A DNA stretch of 64,000 nt from Adhaeribacter aquaticus DSM 16391 (GCF_000473365.1 NZ_KI421517.1:4538296-4602295), one strand, 5' to 3'; positions 17,191 through 25,281 are shown, counted from the stretch's first letter. Made by a program: numbers and translations. Notes: generated from the sequence alone by a model not told the origin.

Positions 17191-17919
17191 ATGAAAACTT
17201 TTGGTCGCTTTCTTATCTTTTTAAAAAGCCTTTTGGTTAGAGGCGAATCTTTTAGAATATTAGCTAACCGCACCCTAGACGAAGCCGTTTTAATAGGTAT
17301 AAACTCCATTTTTATTGTTGGGGTTGTGTCTACTTTTATTGGTGCTGTAACGTGTGTGCAGGTAGCTTATAATTTAACCAGTGCCTTTATTCCGAATTCT
17401 ACTATTGGCTTTATGGTTCGGGAAATGACGCTTTTGGAATTAGCACCTACCATTACTTCTATTGTACTGGCCGGTAAGGTAGGCTCTAATATAGCGGGTG
17501 GTTTAGGCACCATGCGCATTACAGAACAAGTAGATGCTTTGGAAGTGATGGGTATTAACTCAGCTTCTTATTTAGTCTTGCCTAAAATAATTGCCTCTAT
17601 GCTCATGTTCCCGCTCCTGGTAATCCTTTCTATGTTTTTATCCATTCTGGGCGGGTATGTTGCGGGCTCCTTAAGTGGCGCTTTAACCGGACAGGAATAC
17701 ATAGATGGTATTCGCCAAAACTTTATACCATACAACATAGTTTTTGCTTTAATAAAATCAGTGGTATTTGCCTTTCTTATTTCTTCTATTTCTTCTTTTC
17801 AGGGGTATAATACCAAAGGTGGGGCGTTAGAAGTGGGCGCAGCCAGTACAAATGCCGTTACCAACAGTATTATTGCGGTTCTTATAGCTGATTTTATTTG
17901 TGCTCAGGTACTTCTTTAA
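17191..17919 (+). CDS. mlaE: MlaE-family ABC transporter permease
   Basis: A 242-residue MlaE/YrbE permease, the inner-membrane part of the Mla phospholipid transporter that helps keep outer-membrane lipid asymmetry. About five to six hydrophobic helices are present. Diagnostic blocks are REMTLLELAPTITSIVLAGKVGSNIAGGLGTMRITEQVDALEVMGIN (about 75-120) and a C-terminal GGALEVGAASTNAVTNSII. It is followed after 60 bp by the mlaF ATPase. No MlaD (MCE) gene follows here; it is presumably elsewhere. Confidence 0.9.
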   Translation: MKTFGRFLIFLKSLLVRGESFRILANRTLDEAVLIGINSIFIVGVVSTFIGAVTCVQVAYNLTSAFIPNSTIGFMVREMTLLELAPTITSIVLAGKVGSNIAGGLGTMRITEQVDALEVMGINSASYLVLPKIIASMLMFPLLVILSMFLSILGGYVAGSLSGALTGQEYIDGIRQNFIPYNIVFALIKSVVFAFLISSISSFQGYNTKGGALEVGAASTNAVTNSIIAVLIADFICAQVLL

Positions 17920-17979
17920 AATATACGTAAAGCTGATTAGTGGAAATTAATACTAACTAATGACAAGCTCATTATTACT

Positions 17980-18894
17980 ATGATTGAAATACATAATATA
18001 CATAAATCGTTTAATGGAGTAAAAGTTTTAAATGGCATTTCAGGCATATTTGAGACAGGGAAAACCAATTTGCTTCTTGGTGCCAGTGGTACCGGAAAAA
18101 GCGTGCTCCTGCAGTGCATAGTGGGCTTAGTTAAGCCCGATATTGGCAGTATTACTTACGATGGTAAAGTATTTACCAATAATAAGCTTGATTTAAAACA
18201 GGAAATCCGCCGCAAAATAGGTATGCTGTTTCAAGGAAGTGCGTTATTCGATTCCATGACCGTAGAAGAAAATGTGGAGTTTCCGCTTAGAATGCTTACT
18301 AGCATGAGTCGTGGCGAGCGAAAAGACCGGGTTGAATTTTGCCTGAAACGCGTGGGCTTAGAGAATGCTGGTAAGAAAATGCCTTCTGAAATAAGCGGGG
18401 GTATGAAAAAACGAGTTGGCATTGCCAGAGCCATAGCTCCTAACTCCAGTTATTTATTTTGCGATGAACCAAACTCTGGTCTGGACCCCTTAACTGCTAT
18501 TAAAATTGATGAACTAATTTATGAAATTACCCAGGAATATGATATTACAACCGTGATTGTAACTCATGATATGAACTCAGTTATGGAGATAGGCGACAAA
18601 ATAATGTTCCTGCACAAAGGAAATAAGCTTTGGGAAGGCGGCCGGGATAATATTATGGATACCGATGTAAAGGAGTTACAGGAATTTATTTTTGCCAGCA
18701 GCTTAATGAAGGCAGCTAAGAAAGTAGAAGAAGAACTTGGTAGTTTGGAGGATATAACCTCCATAGCCGATAATAATGACGAGACAGCCGCTAAAGCCGA
18801 AAATAACACACCTGATTCTCCTAAAGGTACTGAAAGATATCTCAGGACCAATGCAGGCGGCGACCCTCCTGGTTCTCCTGATATGCTGGTATAA
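17980..18894 (+). CDS. mlaF: MlaF-family ABC transporter ATP-binding protein
   Basis: A 304-residue ABC ATPase. Walker A GASGTGKS is near residue 34, the signature ISGGMKKRVGIARAI near 138, Walker B YLFCDEPNSGLDP near 160, and the switch His in VIVTHDMNSV near 190. The GGMKKRV signature is typical of MlaF/Ttg2A. After about residue 245 there is a non-conserved acidic/polar extension of about 55 residues (EEELGSLEDI ... PPGSPDMLV) beyond the usual MlaF length of about 250-270. It energises lipid transport with MlaE. The reading frame ends inside the start of a terminator that serves the convergent operon. Confidence 0.9.
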   Translation: MIEIHNIHKSFNGVKVLNGISGIFETGKTNLLLGASGTGKSVLLQCIVGLVKPDIGSITYDGKVFTNNKLDLKQEIRRKIGMLFQGSALFDSMTVEENVEFPLRMLTSMSRGERKDRVEFCLKRVGLENAGKKMPSEISGGMKKRVGIARAIAPNSSYLFCDEPNSGLDPLTAIKIDELIYEITQEYDITTVIVTHDMNSVMEIGDKIMFLHKGNKLWEGGRDNIMDTDVKELQEFIFASSLMKAAKKVEEELGSLEDITSIADNNDETAAKAENNTPDSPKGTERYLRTNAGGDPPGSPDMLV

Positions 18895-18922
18895 AAAAAG
18901 CCTGTAATATTATTTACAGGCT
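18893..18922 (-). terminator. Intrinsic terminator for the etfB-etfA-nuclease operon
   Basis: The stem AGCCTGTAA/TTACAGGCT (18899-18907 and 18914-18922) is preceded on the plus strand by seven A residues. On the minus strand it is therefore hairpin plus T7, 31 bp beyond the nuclease gene. It overlaps the mlaF stop region. Confidence 0.8.
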
Positions 18923-18952
18923 CTACTAACAATCCAGAAAAACTCTGGTTAA

Positions 18953-19561
18953 TTAATTTCTTTTATTTATTTCATCCCGGATTTTAGCTGCCCGCTCATA
19001 ATCTTCTTTTTCCAGGGCTTCTTCTAACATCTTATTTAGTTCTTCTACCGAAATATCACGCAAATTGCTTTTACTTTCGGTGCTATAGCTGGCAGATGAG
19101 CTGGTGCTGGTCTCTATTTCATCAGTTTCTTCATCTTCCTCCTCTTCCAAGTCACTCAAAATAATGCCTGCTTCTGATAATACACTTTCTACAGTATAAA
19201 TAGGCACCCCAAAACGCAAACCTATGGCAATGGCATCTGACGGTCGTGCATCCAGATCAAATTGCCGCTCTCCGTCTGTACAAACAATTTTGGAATAGAA
19301 TACTCCTTCTTTTAAATCAGAAATAAGCACTTCCAAAATGGACACATCCAGGTGTTGGGCAAAAGATTTAAATAAATCGTGCGTCAGCGGTCGGTTAGGA
19401 CTTATCTTCTCAATCTGGATAGCAATGGATTGCGCTTCAAACATGCCAATAATAATGGGCAAACGGCGGTTACCCTCTTTTTCGCCCAAAACCAAGGCAA
19501 ACGAGCCGGTTTGAGATTGGCTGGAAGATAAACCTAAAATTTCTAATTGAATCTTTTTCAC
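18953..19561 (-). CDS. Bifunctional nuclease (BFN/DUF151) domain protein with UVR motif
   Basis: A 202-residue protein. Residues 1-130 form the BFN (DNase-RNase, DUF151) domain with LPIIIGMFEAQSIAIQIEK and the invariant DLDARPSDAIAIGLRFGVPIY (about 103-123). An acidic/Ser-rich linker (about 138-165) leads to a C-terminal UVR helix pair (LNKMLEEALEKEDYERAAKIRDEI), as in the UvrB-UvrC interaction motif. The name comes from plant and Thermotoga homologues; the bacterial role is unclear. It follows etfA by 10 bp, so it is cotranscribed with electron-transfer genes. Confidence 0.88.
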   Translation of the reverse strand: MKKIQLEILGLSSSQSQTGSFALVLGEKEGNRRLPIIIGMFEAQSIAIQIEKISPNRPLTHDLFKSFAQHLDVSILEVLISDLKEGVFYSKIVCTDGERQFDLDARPSDAIAIGLRFGVPIYTVESVLSEAGIILSDLEEEEDEETDEIETSTSSSASYSTESKSNLRDISVEELNKMLEEALEKEDYERAAKIRDEINKRN

Positions 19562-19571
19562 AGTTTCGTAT

Positions 19572-20543
19572 CTATTGACTCAAAGCTTTTGCTGCTTCGG
19601 TTAATTTTGGTAAAACATCAAACAAATCGCCTACAATACCATAATCAGCTGCTTTGAAAAAAGGCGCCTCCGGATCTTTATTGATAACGACAATTACTTT
19701 AGAAGAGTTAACTCCCGCTAAATGTTGAATGGCCCCGGATATTCCGGCGGCAATATACAAATTTGGACTGATAGTTATACCTGTTTGCCCCACGTGTTCG
19801 TGGTGGGGCCGCCAGCCAGCATCTGCTACTGGCTTTGAACAAGCGGTGGCTGCCCCCAAAGCATCTGCCAGATTTTCCAGCAAATGCCAGTTTTCCGGAC
19901 CACGCAAACCACGGCCGCCAGAAACTACTATATCTGCTTCGGCTACTGGCAATTTACCGGTAGCTTTAATTGTTTCCTTCGGTTTGCCAATTAAATCTGT
20001 ATTTTCCAAATCTACCATCAGAGCTTCTACCTCTGCTGCTCCCTCCTGTTCTACCACTTCCACAGCATTTTTCTTAACCGCTATTATTTTACGGTCGTTG
20101 GTAAGCAAAACGTCGGCAAATGCTTTTCCGGAAAATACTGTTTGTTTTACTTTAAAAGTGGTATCCGTTACTTCGGGCAAGGCAATAACATTAGATGCCA
20201 AGCTAGCATTTAAGCGAACAGCTAATCGGGATCCAATAGCTGCTGCTGTATTGGAATTAGGAAGGATAATTACGGTTGCCCCTGTAAGTTCAGCTGCCTT
20301 CGCAGTCACGCTTACATAGGCGCCAGGAACAAAATCCTTTAATTGACTATCGTTGTTATAAAACACTTTTTTTAATCCATATCTACCCATTACAGGTAAA
20401 TCAGCTGGATTTATTTCCCCAATTACTAATCCAATAGCGGTGGTTCCTAATTGAGCGGCCACCTGGCTACCGTAATAAGCTGTCTCAAAAGACGATTTTT
20501 TCACATGCCCATCGGCACCTTCTAGCAGAACTAATACCGACAT
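19572..20543 (-). CDS. etfA: Electron transfer flavoprotein subunit alpha
   Basis: A 323-residue ETF alpha subunit, cytoplasmic, that with EtfB carries electrons from acyl-CoA dehydrogenases to the ETF:quinone oxidoreductase. The start MSVLVLLEGADGHVKKSSFE is typical. The C-terminal FAD-binding domain (about 195-320) has VSGGRGLRGPENW, PVADAGW, the HEHVGQTGITISPNLYIAAGISGAIQHLAG block and VVINKDPEAPFFKAADYGIVGD. It sits 3 bp after etfB and 10 bp before the BFN gene. Length is usual for the family. Confidence 0.95.
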   Translation of the reverse strand: MSVLVLLEGADGHVKKSSFETAYYGSQVAAQLGTTAIGLVIGEINPADLPVMGRYGLKKVFYNNDSQLKDFVPGAYVSVTAKAAELTGATVIILPNSNTAAAIGSRLAVRLNASLASNVIALPEVTDTTFKVKQTVFSGKAFADVLLTNDRKIIAVKKNAVEVVEQEGAAEVEALMVDLENTDLIGKPKETIKATGKLPVAEADIVVSGGRGLRGPENWHLLENLADALGAATACSKPVADAGWRPHHEHVGQTGITISPNLYIAAGISGAIQHLAGVNSSKVIVVINKDPEAPFFKAADYGIVGDLFDVLPKLTEAAKALSQ

Positions 20544-20546
20544 AGC

Positions 20547-21284
20547 TTAAATTACTTTGGCTTCGTTTCTTAATAACCGAATTAATTCTTCGGCATTGGC
20601 AGCATCAATCATTTTAACACCTACCTTCTTCTCCGGCAAACTAAAGCTTTCATATTGTGTCTTAACGTCGGCACTAACAGGCTCAAGTATTTGTAAAGGC
20701 TTTGTACGGGCAGTCATAATACCCCGCATGTTAGGTATACGAGGCTCACACATAGGCTGCTGACAACTAACTATTAAAGGTAATTCTGCCGTTATTACCT
20801 CTTTCCCGCCTTCTATTTCCCGTTCTAAGTTGGCAGCGTGTCCTGTTACCTCTAATTTTATAGCCGGCGTAATAGCAGTTATTCCCAATAACTCCGCTAC
20901 CATGCCGTGTACCTGGAACCCGTTATAATCTACTGATTCCTTTCCCATTAAAATTAAATCGTAATCCGCTGACTTGGCATGATGTGCAATTTGCTGCGCT
21001 ACAAAAAAACCATCAGTCGGTTTAGCATTTATCCGGATAGCGTCATCAGCACCTATCGCTAAAGCTTTCCGAATGGTAGGCTCGGCATCCGCTTCACCCA
21101 CATGCAAAACTGTTAAAGTTCCAGCATTTGCTTCTTTCAGCTCTAACGCACGGGTAAGGGCATACTCATCATAAGGATTAATCACAAACTGTACTCCAGC
21201 CGTATTTAATGCCTTATTATCAGAGGTAAAAGCAATTTTAGTTGTGGTATCGGGCACGTTGCTAATACAAACTAATATCTTCAT
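20547..21284 (-). CDS. etfB: Electron transfer flavoprotein subunit beta
   Basis: A 245-residue ETF beta subunit. Landmarks are the start MKILVCISNVPDTTTKIAF, NPYDEYALTRALELKE (around 37-52), DLILMGKESVDYNGFQVHGMVAELLG (near 110-135) and the signature-like region ELPLIVSCQQPMCEPRIPNMRGIMTAR. It pairs with EtfA to bind FAD and AMP. First gene of etfB-etfA-BFN. A TATATTTC element just upstream of ATG would give a very short leader, but it deviates from the consensus at the last base. Confidence 0.95.
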   Translation of the reverse strand: MKILVCISNVPDTTTKIAFTSDNKALNTAGVQFVINPYDEYALTRALELKEANAGTLTVLHVGEADAEPTIRKALAIGADDAIRINAKPTDGFFVAQQIAHHAKSADYDLILMGKESVDYNGFQVHGMVAELLGITAITPAIKLEVTGHAANLEREIEGGKEVITAELPLIVSCQQPMCEPRIPNMRGIMTARTKPLQILEPVSADVKTQYESFSLPEKKVGVKMIDAANAEELIRLLRNEAKVI

Positions 21285-21308
21285 AGGTGAAATATAGACT
21301 TATACCTC

Positions 21309-21316
21309 TAAATTTG
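21309..21316 (+). promoter_or_regulatory. Promoter -7 element for the TPR protein gene
   Basis: TAAATTTG matches TAnnTTTG about 33 bp before the ATG at 21349. The -33 element is not clear in the 64-bp divergent region shared with etfB. Confidence 0.45.
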
Positions 21317-21348
21317 GGCGAAGTTAAATATTTTTAATTCAAATCGAA

Positions 21349-21681
21349 ATGACTACATCTCGTTTAGAACAACTTTTAGAATTTTATAAAGAAGATCCTA
21401 CGGATCCCTTCACCATTTATGCAATTGCTACAGAATATTTAAAAATTGATATTCAAAAGGCCAAAGAATTTTACGAATTACTTTTGCATGAACACGAAAA
21501 TTACATTGGAACTTACTATCACGCAGGTAAATTGTACGAACATATCGGTGAAAAAGATAAAGCAGAAAATGTATACAAAAAGGGGATGCAAAAAGCCCGG
21601 CAGGAAGGTCAGATGCATGCTTTCTCTGAACTGCAGGGAGCTTATAATAGCTTTATGGGACTAGATTATGAGGATGATTAA
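21349..21681 (+). CDS. Small TPR-like protein (110 aa)
   Basis: A 110-residue cytoplasmic protein made of about three helical hairpins: LEQLLEFYKEDPTDPFTIYAIATEYLK, then KAKEFYELLLHEHENYIGTYYHAGKLYEHIGEKDKAENVYKKGMQKA, which matches the TPR pattern (G-Y/L-A-P spacing). Such short TPR proteins are common in Cytophagales and are likely adaptors. It stands alone, divergent from etfB and convergent with the B12-protein operon. Partner unknown. Confidence 0.8.
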   Translation: MTTSRLEQLLEFYKEDPTDPFTIYAIATEYLKIDIQKAKEFYELLLHEHENYIGTYYHAGKLYEHIGEKDKAENVYKKGMQKARQEGQMHAFSELQGAYNSFMGLDYEDD

Positions 21682-21705
21682 TAGAACTGTTTTATAAGTT
21701 CTTTA

Positions 21706-22221
21706 TTAATTTATGCCCTTTTTGCGTTCTTTTCCGATTTTCTGCCGGATCAGTTCCCGTTTGTTATTAATGAGTTCGTTGTTTAAGCGGCTTAACTCAT
21801 CCAGCAATTCGGTTTCATCCATTTCGGCGGTAAAAGGAACATTATCTACCATTGAAATCTCTGCACTCTTACCCACTTCCCTTAATCTGCTACTTTTATA
21901 AGAGCCATCTTCCTGTGGCTCTACATAAAGGCTGCCAATAATTATAAACTGGTTGCCCATCCGCACTCCACTAAAGGTAATATAATGCGGCTGTTCTTCA
22001 ATCTGGATATTTAAATGCCAGCCTTCGGCAAAACCAAATTGACGGACAGCTTCTAAAAAATGCAATACCTGATCCAGGCTATTTACCTGGGCAAGCGCCG
22101 AAAAAGATTTATTGATGATAATTTTTGAGTCGAAAGCAAACTCAGAATAAAGTACTTCTAAAATTACTGCCTCCTTAGAGCAGCGTAAAACTAAACCCGA
22201 TGTTTTGGTATAGTTATTCAT
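21706..22221 (-). CDS. Orphan sensor-like (PAS-like) protein with C-terminal coiled coil
   Basis: A 171-residue soluble protein that I cannot place in a named family. Residues about 1-115 read like the N-terminal sensory segment of some histidine kinases: WHLNIQIEEQPHYITFSGVRMGNQFIIIGSLY is a strand pattern I associate with PAS-like folds. Residues 130-171 form a charged coiled coil (MDETELLDELSRLNNELINNKRELIRQKIG) where a kinase would normally continue, but the protein stops. The ATG follows the TAG stop of the B12-binding gene with no gap, so the two are translationally coupled and likely partners. The role is inference. Confidence 0.6.
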   Translation of the reverse strand: MNNYTKTSGLVLRCSKEAVILEVLYSEFAFDSKIIINKSFSALAQVNSLDQVLHFLEAVRQFGFAEGWHLNIQIEEQPHYITFSGVRMGNQFIIIGSLYVEPQEDGSYKSSRLREVGKSAEISMVDNVPFTAEMDETELLDELSRLNNELINNKRELIRQKIGKERKKGIN

Positions 22222-23289
22222 CTAAGCGGCAATAGGAATCAATTTATTTGCAACTTCCAGCGCCTGTAAAGCATTAGTACTGCAGGCATCTGCGCCTACT
22301 GTTTTCCAGAGTTCGGGAGCAGCATTGAATGGATACCCTCCCACCATTATTTTTATATGCGCCAATTGGGCATCAGCCCTAACAGCCGTAATTAAATCAG
22401 CAATGGCTCGGACATGATAGGTCATGGTAGCCGATACTAACAACAAATCTGCTTTTTCATCGCGGATGGTCTTTAAAATACTATCAATAGGCGTATTAGC
22501 TCCTAAATAATAAGTATCCCAGCCATCCATTTCAAAAAAATCAGCTACCATTCTAATTCCAATTTCATGCAGGTCACCGGCCACACAAGTTGCTACTAAT
22601 TTTTTACCATTCCGTTCGGTATCAAAAATTACAGTATACAGCTGCGACATAATCATTTGAGTGGCCGCTGTACAATAATGTTCCTGGGCTACACTAATTT
22701 GGTTTAACTGCCACAATCTACCAATTTCGTACTGAACCATTTGAAATACCTGCAGGTAAATATCCTGGACTTTCACGTTGTTTTCAACGGCTTCCAGAAT
22801 TAAGCGGCAGGCTTTGTTCCGGTTACCTTCTAATAAACAACGCAGGTAATTATCTGCTAATCTTTTATATGGAGAAGACTCCGGAATGAAGGTCTGGATT
22901 TCTTCCGAATGAGCTTCCAACTGGGTAAAGGCACCATTTAAATATTTAGCAGCTACAATATAGTTCTCAATGGGTAAGCGCTGGGCTAGTACTTCTTTTA
23001 AACAATTAATATTTACAATTAAATCTTTGGCCGGAATATTTCTGGCTGCCAGCATTTGCTGGGCCCAACCAATATAATCTTTAAACAATAAAGGGCTGGA
23101 TGATAAAATAGCCTCGGATAAATAAGAAAGGTGGTACCGAACATCTTGCAAGCATTTAGCGCGACCTTTGGGTCCATACTTTGTCTCCAGTTCCGGAAAT
23201 TGCCGGTACTGAAACTCCGTAGTAGCAGTCGCTATTTCCAGTTCATTTTTATAAATGAGCTCTGCTGTTCTTTTTTTAATGGCCGGCAT
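22222..23289 (-). CDS. CarH-like cobalamin-binding protein lacking a DNA-binding domain
   Basis: A 355-residue protein. Residues about 140-225 form the helical B12-binding cap with the W-x9-EH motif (Trp193, Glu203, His204), the residues that cover adenosylcobalamin in the light sensor CarH. Residues about 228-350 are the Rossmann-like B12 domain with the DxHxxG motif (Asp239, His241, Gly244), His241 being the expected lower cobalt ligand, and a later GGYPF. The N-terminal 140 residues are helical and have no MerR helix-turn-helix, unlike CarH/LitR. The residue after Trp193 is Gln, not the His used by Thermus CarH after illumination. It is the middle gene of a three-gene operon. Likely a light or cobalamin sensor acting through a protein partner. 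Confidence 0.82.
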   Translation of the reverse strand: MPAIKKRTAELIYKNELEIATATTEFQYRQFPELETKYGPKGRAKCLQDVRYHLSYLSEAILSSSPLLFKDYIGWAQQMLAARNIPAKDLIVNINCLKEVLAQRLPIENYIVAAKYLNGAFTQLEAHSEEIQTFIPESSPYKRLADNYLRCLLEGNRNKACRLILEAVENNVKVQDIYLQVFQMVQYEIGRLWQLNQISVAQEHYCTAATQMIMSQLYTVIFDTERNGKKLVATCVAGDLHEIGIRMVADFFEMDGWDTYYLGANTPIDSILKTIRDEKADLLLVSATMTYHVRAIADLITAVRADAQLAHIKIMVGGYPFNAAPELWKTVGADACSTNALQALEVANKLIPIAA

Positions 23290-23298
23290 TTCAGAAGC

Positions 23299-23598
23299 TT
23301 AATTCGCAAATTTTGAGAAGAACCTTACCTTAGCACTACGGGGCACTAATTTTAATCCCTTAGGAATTCCTTGATGGGAATCGTGGTAAACATGGCTCTT
23401 ATGCCACACCTGGTAACTATCTTCGTCGGCCCAATAAGTCATTAACCAGATTTCGTTCGGATTGTCTTGCGGACTAAATACTTCCATGCGCTGGAAGCCA
23501 GGGGCCGAATCAACTAAATGGGGACGATTAACAAATGCTTCCCGAACTTCCGGGGACATCTCATTGGCAATAGTAAAAGTACTTAAAGCAATAAACAT
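23299..23598 (-). CDS. Antibiotic biosynthesis monooxygenase (ABM) domain protein
   Basis: A 99-residue dimeric alpha/beta-barrel type ABM protein: MFIALSTFTIANEMSPEVREAFVNRPHLVDSAPGFQRMEVFSP, then EIWLMTYWADEDSYQVWHKSHVYHDSH. The latter matches the W-x-D/S-x-x-x-F/Y-x-x-W-x-x-S core of IsdG/HmoB-like heme-degrading or heme-binding members. It is cytoplasmic. Nine base pairs separate it from the B12-binding gene, so it is probably the first gene of that operon. Whether it binds heme or another tetrapyrrole is not shown by the sequence. Confidence 0.8.
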   Translation of the reverse strand: MFIALSTFTIANEMSPEVREAFVNRPHLVDSAPGFQRMEVFSPQDNPNEIWLMTYWADEDSYQVWHKSHVYHDSHQGIPKGLKLVPRSAKVRFFSKFAN

Positions 23599-23903
23599 AA
23601 CCTAAGCTTAAAAGTTAACAAAAACCTCTGTTCCTAAGCAGTTACTTGCCCGTACATTTCTCCAACAGAAGCTACCAATATATAAAAATACAAGCTGTTT
23701 TTTAATGGCCAAATATTATCCTAAAAAACTTCTAACAGCCCTATTTCAATAAAAACAATTCTTTAAACCCGCCGCAAACCTTTTACTCTGATTTACAGCA
23801 TTAAAACCAGTGGTAAAGAAATAATCTGCTGAACAGTATAATATTAATGGCTTTTTATTACTATAAAACCTGCCATATAGCCTAACAAGCAGTTTTTTTA
23901 CTT
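23599..23903. other. Intergenic region between the B12-sensor operon and the metal-efflux operon
   Basis: A 305-bp AT-rich region with divergent genes on both sides; it must hold the promoter of the ABM/B12 operon, but I see no box close to TAnnTTTG on the minus strand. The right end leads into the TCTAAT repeat operator. Confidence 0.4.
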
Positions 23904-23942
23904 TCTAATCCCACTCTAATGTCCGTCTAATGTTGCTCTAAT
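23904..23942 (+). promoter_or_regulatory. Four TCTAAT direct repeats, 11-bp period: probable response-regulator operator
   Basis: Exact TCTAAT hexamers begin at 23904, 23915, 23926 and 23937, each followed by a different 5-bp spacer. The 11-bp period puts all four on one face of the helix, as in PhoB/OmpR-class tandem sites. They end 10 bp before the -7 box of the efflux operon promoter and cover its -33 region. The OmpR-family regulator at 31060-31737 is the natural candidate to bind here. Confidence 0.8.
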
Positions 23943-23960
23943 ATGCCCATTGTAGCTTTG
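23933..23960 (+). promoter_or_regulatory. Promoter of the metal-efflux operon
   Basis: TTG (23933-23935), between the third and fourth TCTAAT repeats, and TAGCTTTG (23953-23960) with a 17-nt spacer. The -7 box matches TAnnTTTG exactly, whereas the -33 is partial, as expected for an activator-dependent promoter. The mRNA leader would be about 12-15 nt. Confidence 0.7.
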
Positions 23961-23977
23961 CCCAAGAACTTAAGATT

Positions 23978-25270
23978 ATGCAACGCCTACTAATTACTTT
24001 TATCCTGATTTTATGCATACGTTGGTCTGCTGGTGCTCAAGTGGCAAATGTGGTGCCCGGAAGTATAGCAGATACTATCAGTATTAATTTAGAAGAAGCA
24101 GAAAGACAATTTGTTTCCAATAATTTACTGTTATTATCAAAAAAGTATCAGATAGATGCTTCTAAGGCGGCCATTGTGCAGGCTAGTCTCTTTCCTAATC
24201 CAACTATTTCGCTTGAACAGAATATATACAATAATCTGAATAACCGGTATTTTGATGCAACCAGGTCCGGGCAAAATATAGTGGAGTACCAGCAACTTAT
24301 TCTTTTAGCTGGTAAACGCAAAAAGGCAATTCAGTTGGAACAGCTAAACGCTCAGATGACCGAGTTAGAGTATTTTGATTTGCTTCGCTCGCTCCGGTTT
24401 GAATTACGCACTACTTTTTACGAGCTGGGGTATCTGCTGCAAAATCAAAAATTATATACTTCTAAAATTGCCCCTATAGCAAAACTGGTTCAAGCCATGG
24501 AAGGCCAATACCAAAAAGGAAATATAGCCTTAAAAGAAGTAGTCCGGTTAAAAGCATTATTATTTTCCTTGGAAAATGAGCGGCTGAGCCTGCAAAATCA
24601 GATTCATCAAAAGGAAGCGGACATAAAACTATTAACAGGAGCCAAACCCAATGTTGTGGTGATTCCGGTTTTCAATCTGGATAATTTACAGGATAATCTG
24701 GCAAATTATAATGCTTCTTTATTATTAGAAACGGCCACTGCCTCCCGACCTGATCTTAAAATTTTTGAAATCAACATTAAACAACAAGAAACAAATTACT
24801 CATTTCAGAAAGCTTTAGCAACTCCCGACCTGGTCCTTGGAGGGATTTACGACCGGCAAGGTTCTTTTATCCGCAATTATACTGGCTTGCAGGTTAGTAT
24901 GCCGCTACCCATCTATAACCGGAACCAAGGGAACATTTCAGCGGCAAAAAGTTTAATTTCAAAAAGCAAGACCGACTATGAGCATTATCAAAAACAAGTA
25001 GCGCAAGAGGTTTGGCAGGCTTACTTAAGGGCACAGGAAACCGATCGGTTAGCTTCCAATTATAACCAGAATTTCACCCGCGACTTTGATAAACTGCTAG
25101 AGGGCGTCACTAACAGCTTTGGGAAACGCAACATTAGCCTGATTGAATTCACCGATTATTACGAAACATATACCGAAAGCTTAACCCAGTTACTCCAATT
25201 AAAAATGGCCCGGATTCAAGCGCTTGAAAGTATCAATCATATTGTAGGCCAACCTATTATAACTTATTAA
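23978..25270 (+). CDS. TolC/CusC-family outer-membrane efflux protein
   Basis: A 430-residue outer-membrane factor. The signal peptide ends near SAGAQ (residue 20). Two long coiled-coil TolC repeats follow, about residues 35-225 and 240-425, with motifs such as ASLFPNPTISLEQN, ELGYLLQNQKLYTSKIAPIAKLV, PDLVLGGIYDRQG and GLQVSMPLPIYNRNQGNISAAKSLI. The last is typical of CzcC/CusC-type proteins. It forms the outer-membrane exit duct of a tripartite RND pump. First gene of the operon, directly downstream of the TCTAAT operator. Confidence 0.9.
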   Translation: MQRLLITFILILCIRWSAGAQVANVVPGSIADTISINLEEAERQFVSNNLLLLSKKYQIDASKAAIVQASLFPNPTISLEQNIYNNLNNRYFDATRSGQNIVEYQQLILLAGKRKKAIQLEQLNAQMTELEYFDLLRSLRFELRTTFYELGYLLQNQKLYTSKIAPIAKLVQAMEGQYQKGNIALKEVVRLKALLFSLENERLSLQNQIHQKEADIKLLTGAKPNVVVIPVFNLDNLQDNLANYNASLLLETATASRPDLKIFEINIKQQETNYSFQKALATPDLVLGGIYDRQGSFIRNYTGLQVSMPLPIYNRNQGNISAAKSLISKSKTDYEHYQKQVAQEVWQAYLRAQETDRLASNYNQNFTRDFDKLLEGVTNSFGKRNISLIEFTDYYETYTESLTQLLQLKMARIQALESINHIVGQPIITY

Positions 25271-25281
25271 ATTTTAAATAA

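Noticed and set aside
19729-20319. A 196-aa plus-strand frame
   Set aside because: It is an antisense shadow of etfA; composition is Ala/Ser/Thr-rich as expected from reading etfA codons backwards.
23904-23942. CRISPR-like array at the TCTAAT repeats
   Set aside because: Repeats are 6 bp with 5-bp spacers, far too short; no cas genes. The pattern fits a transcription-factor operator.
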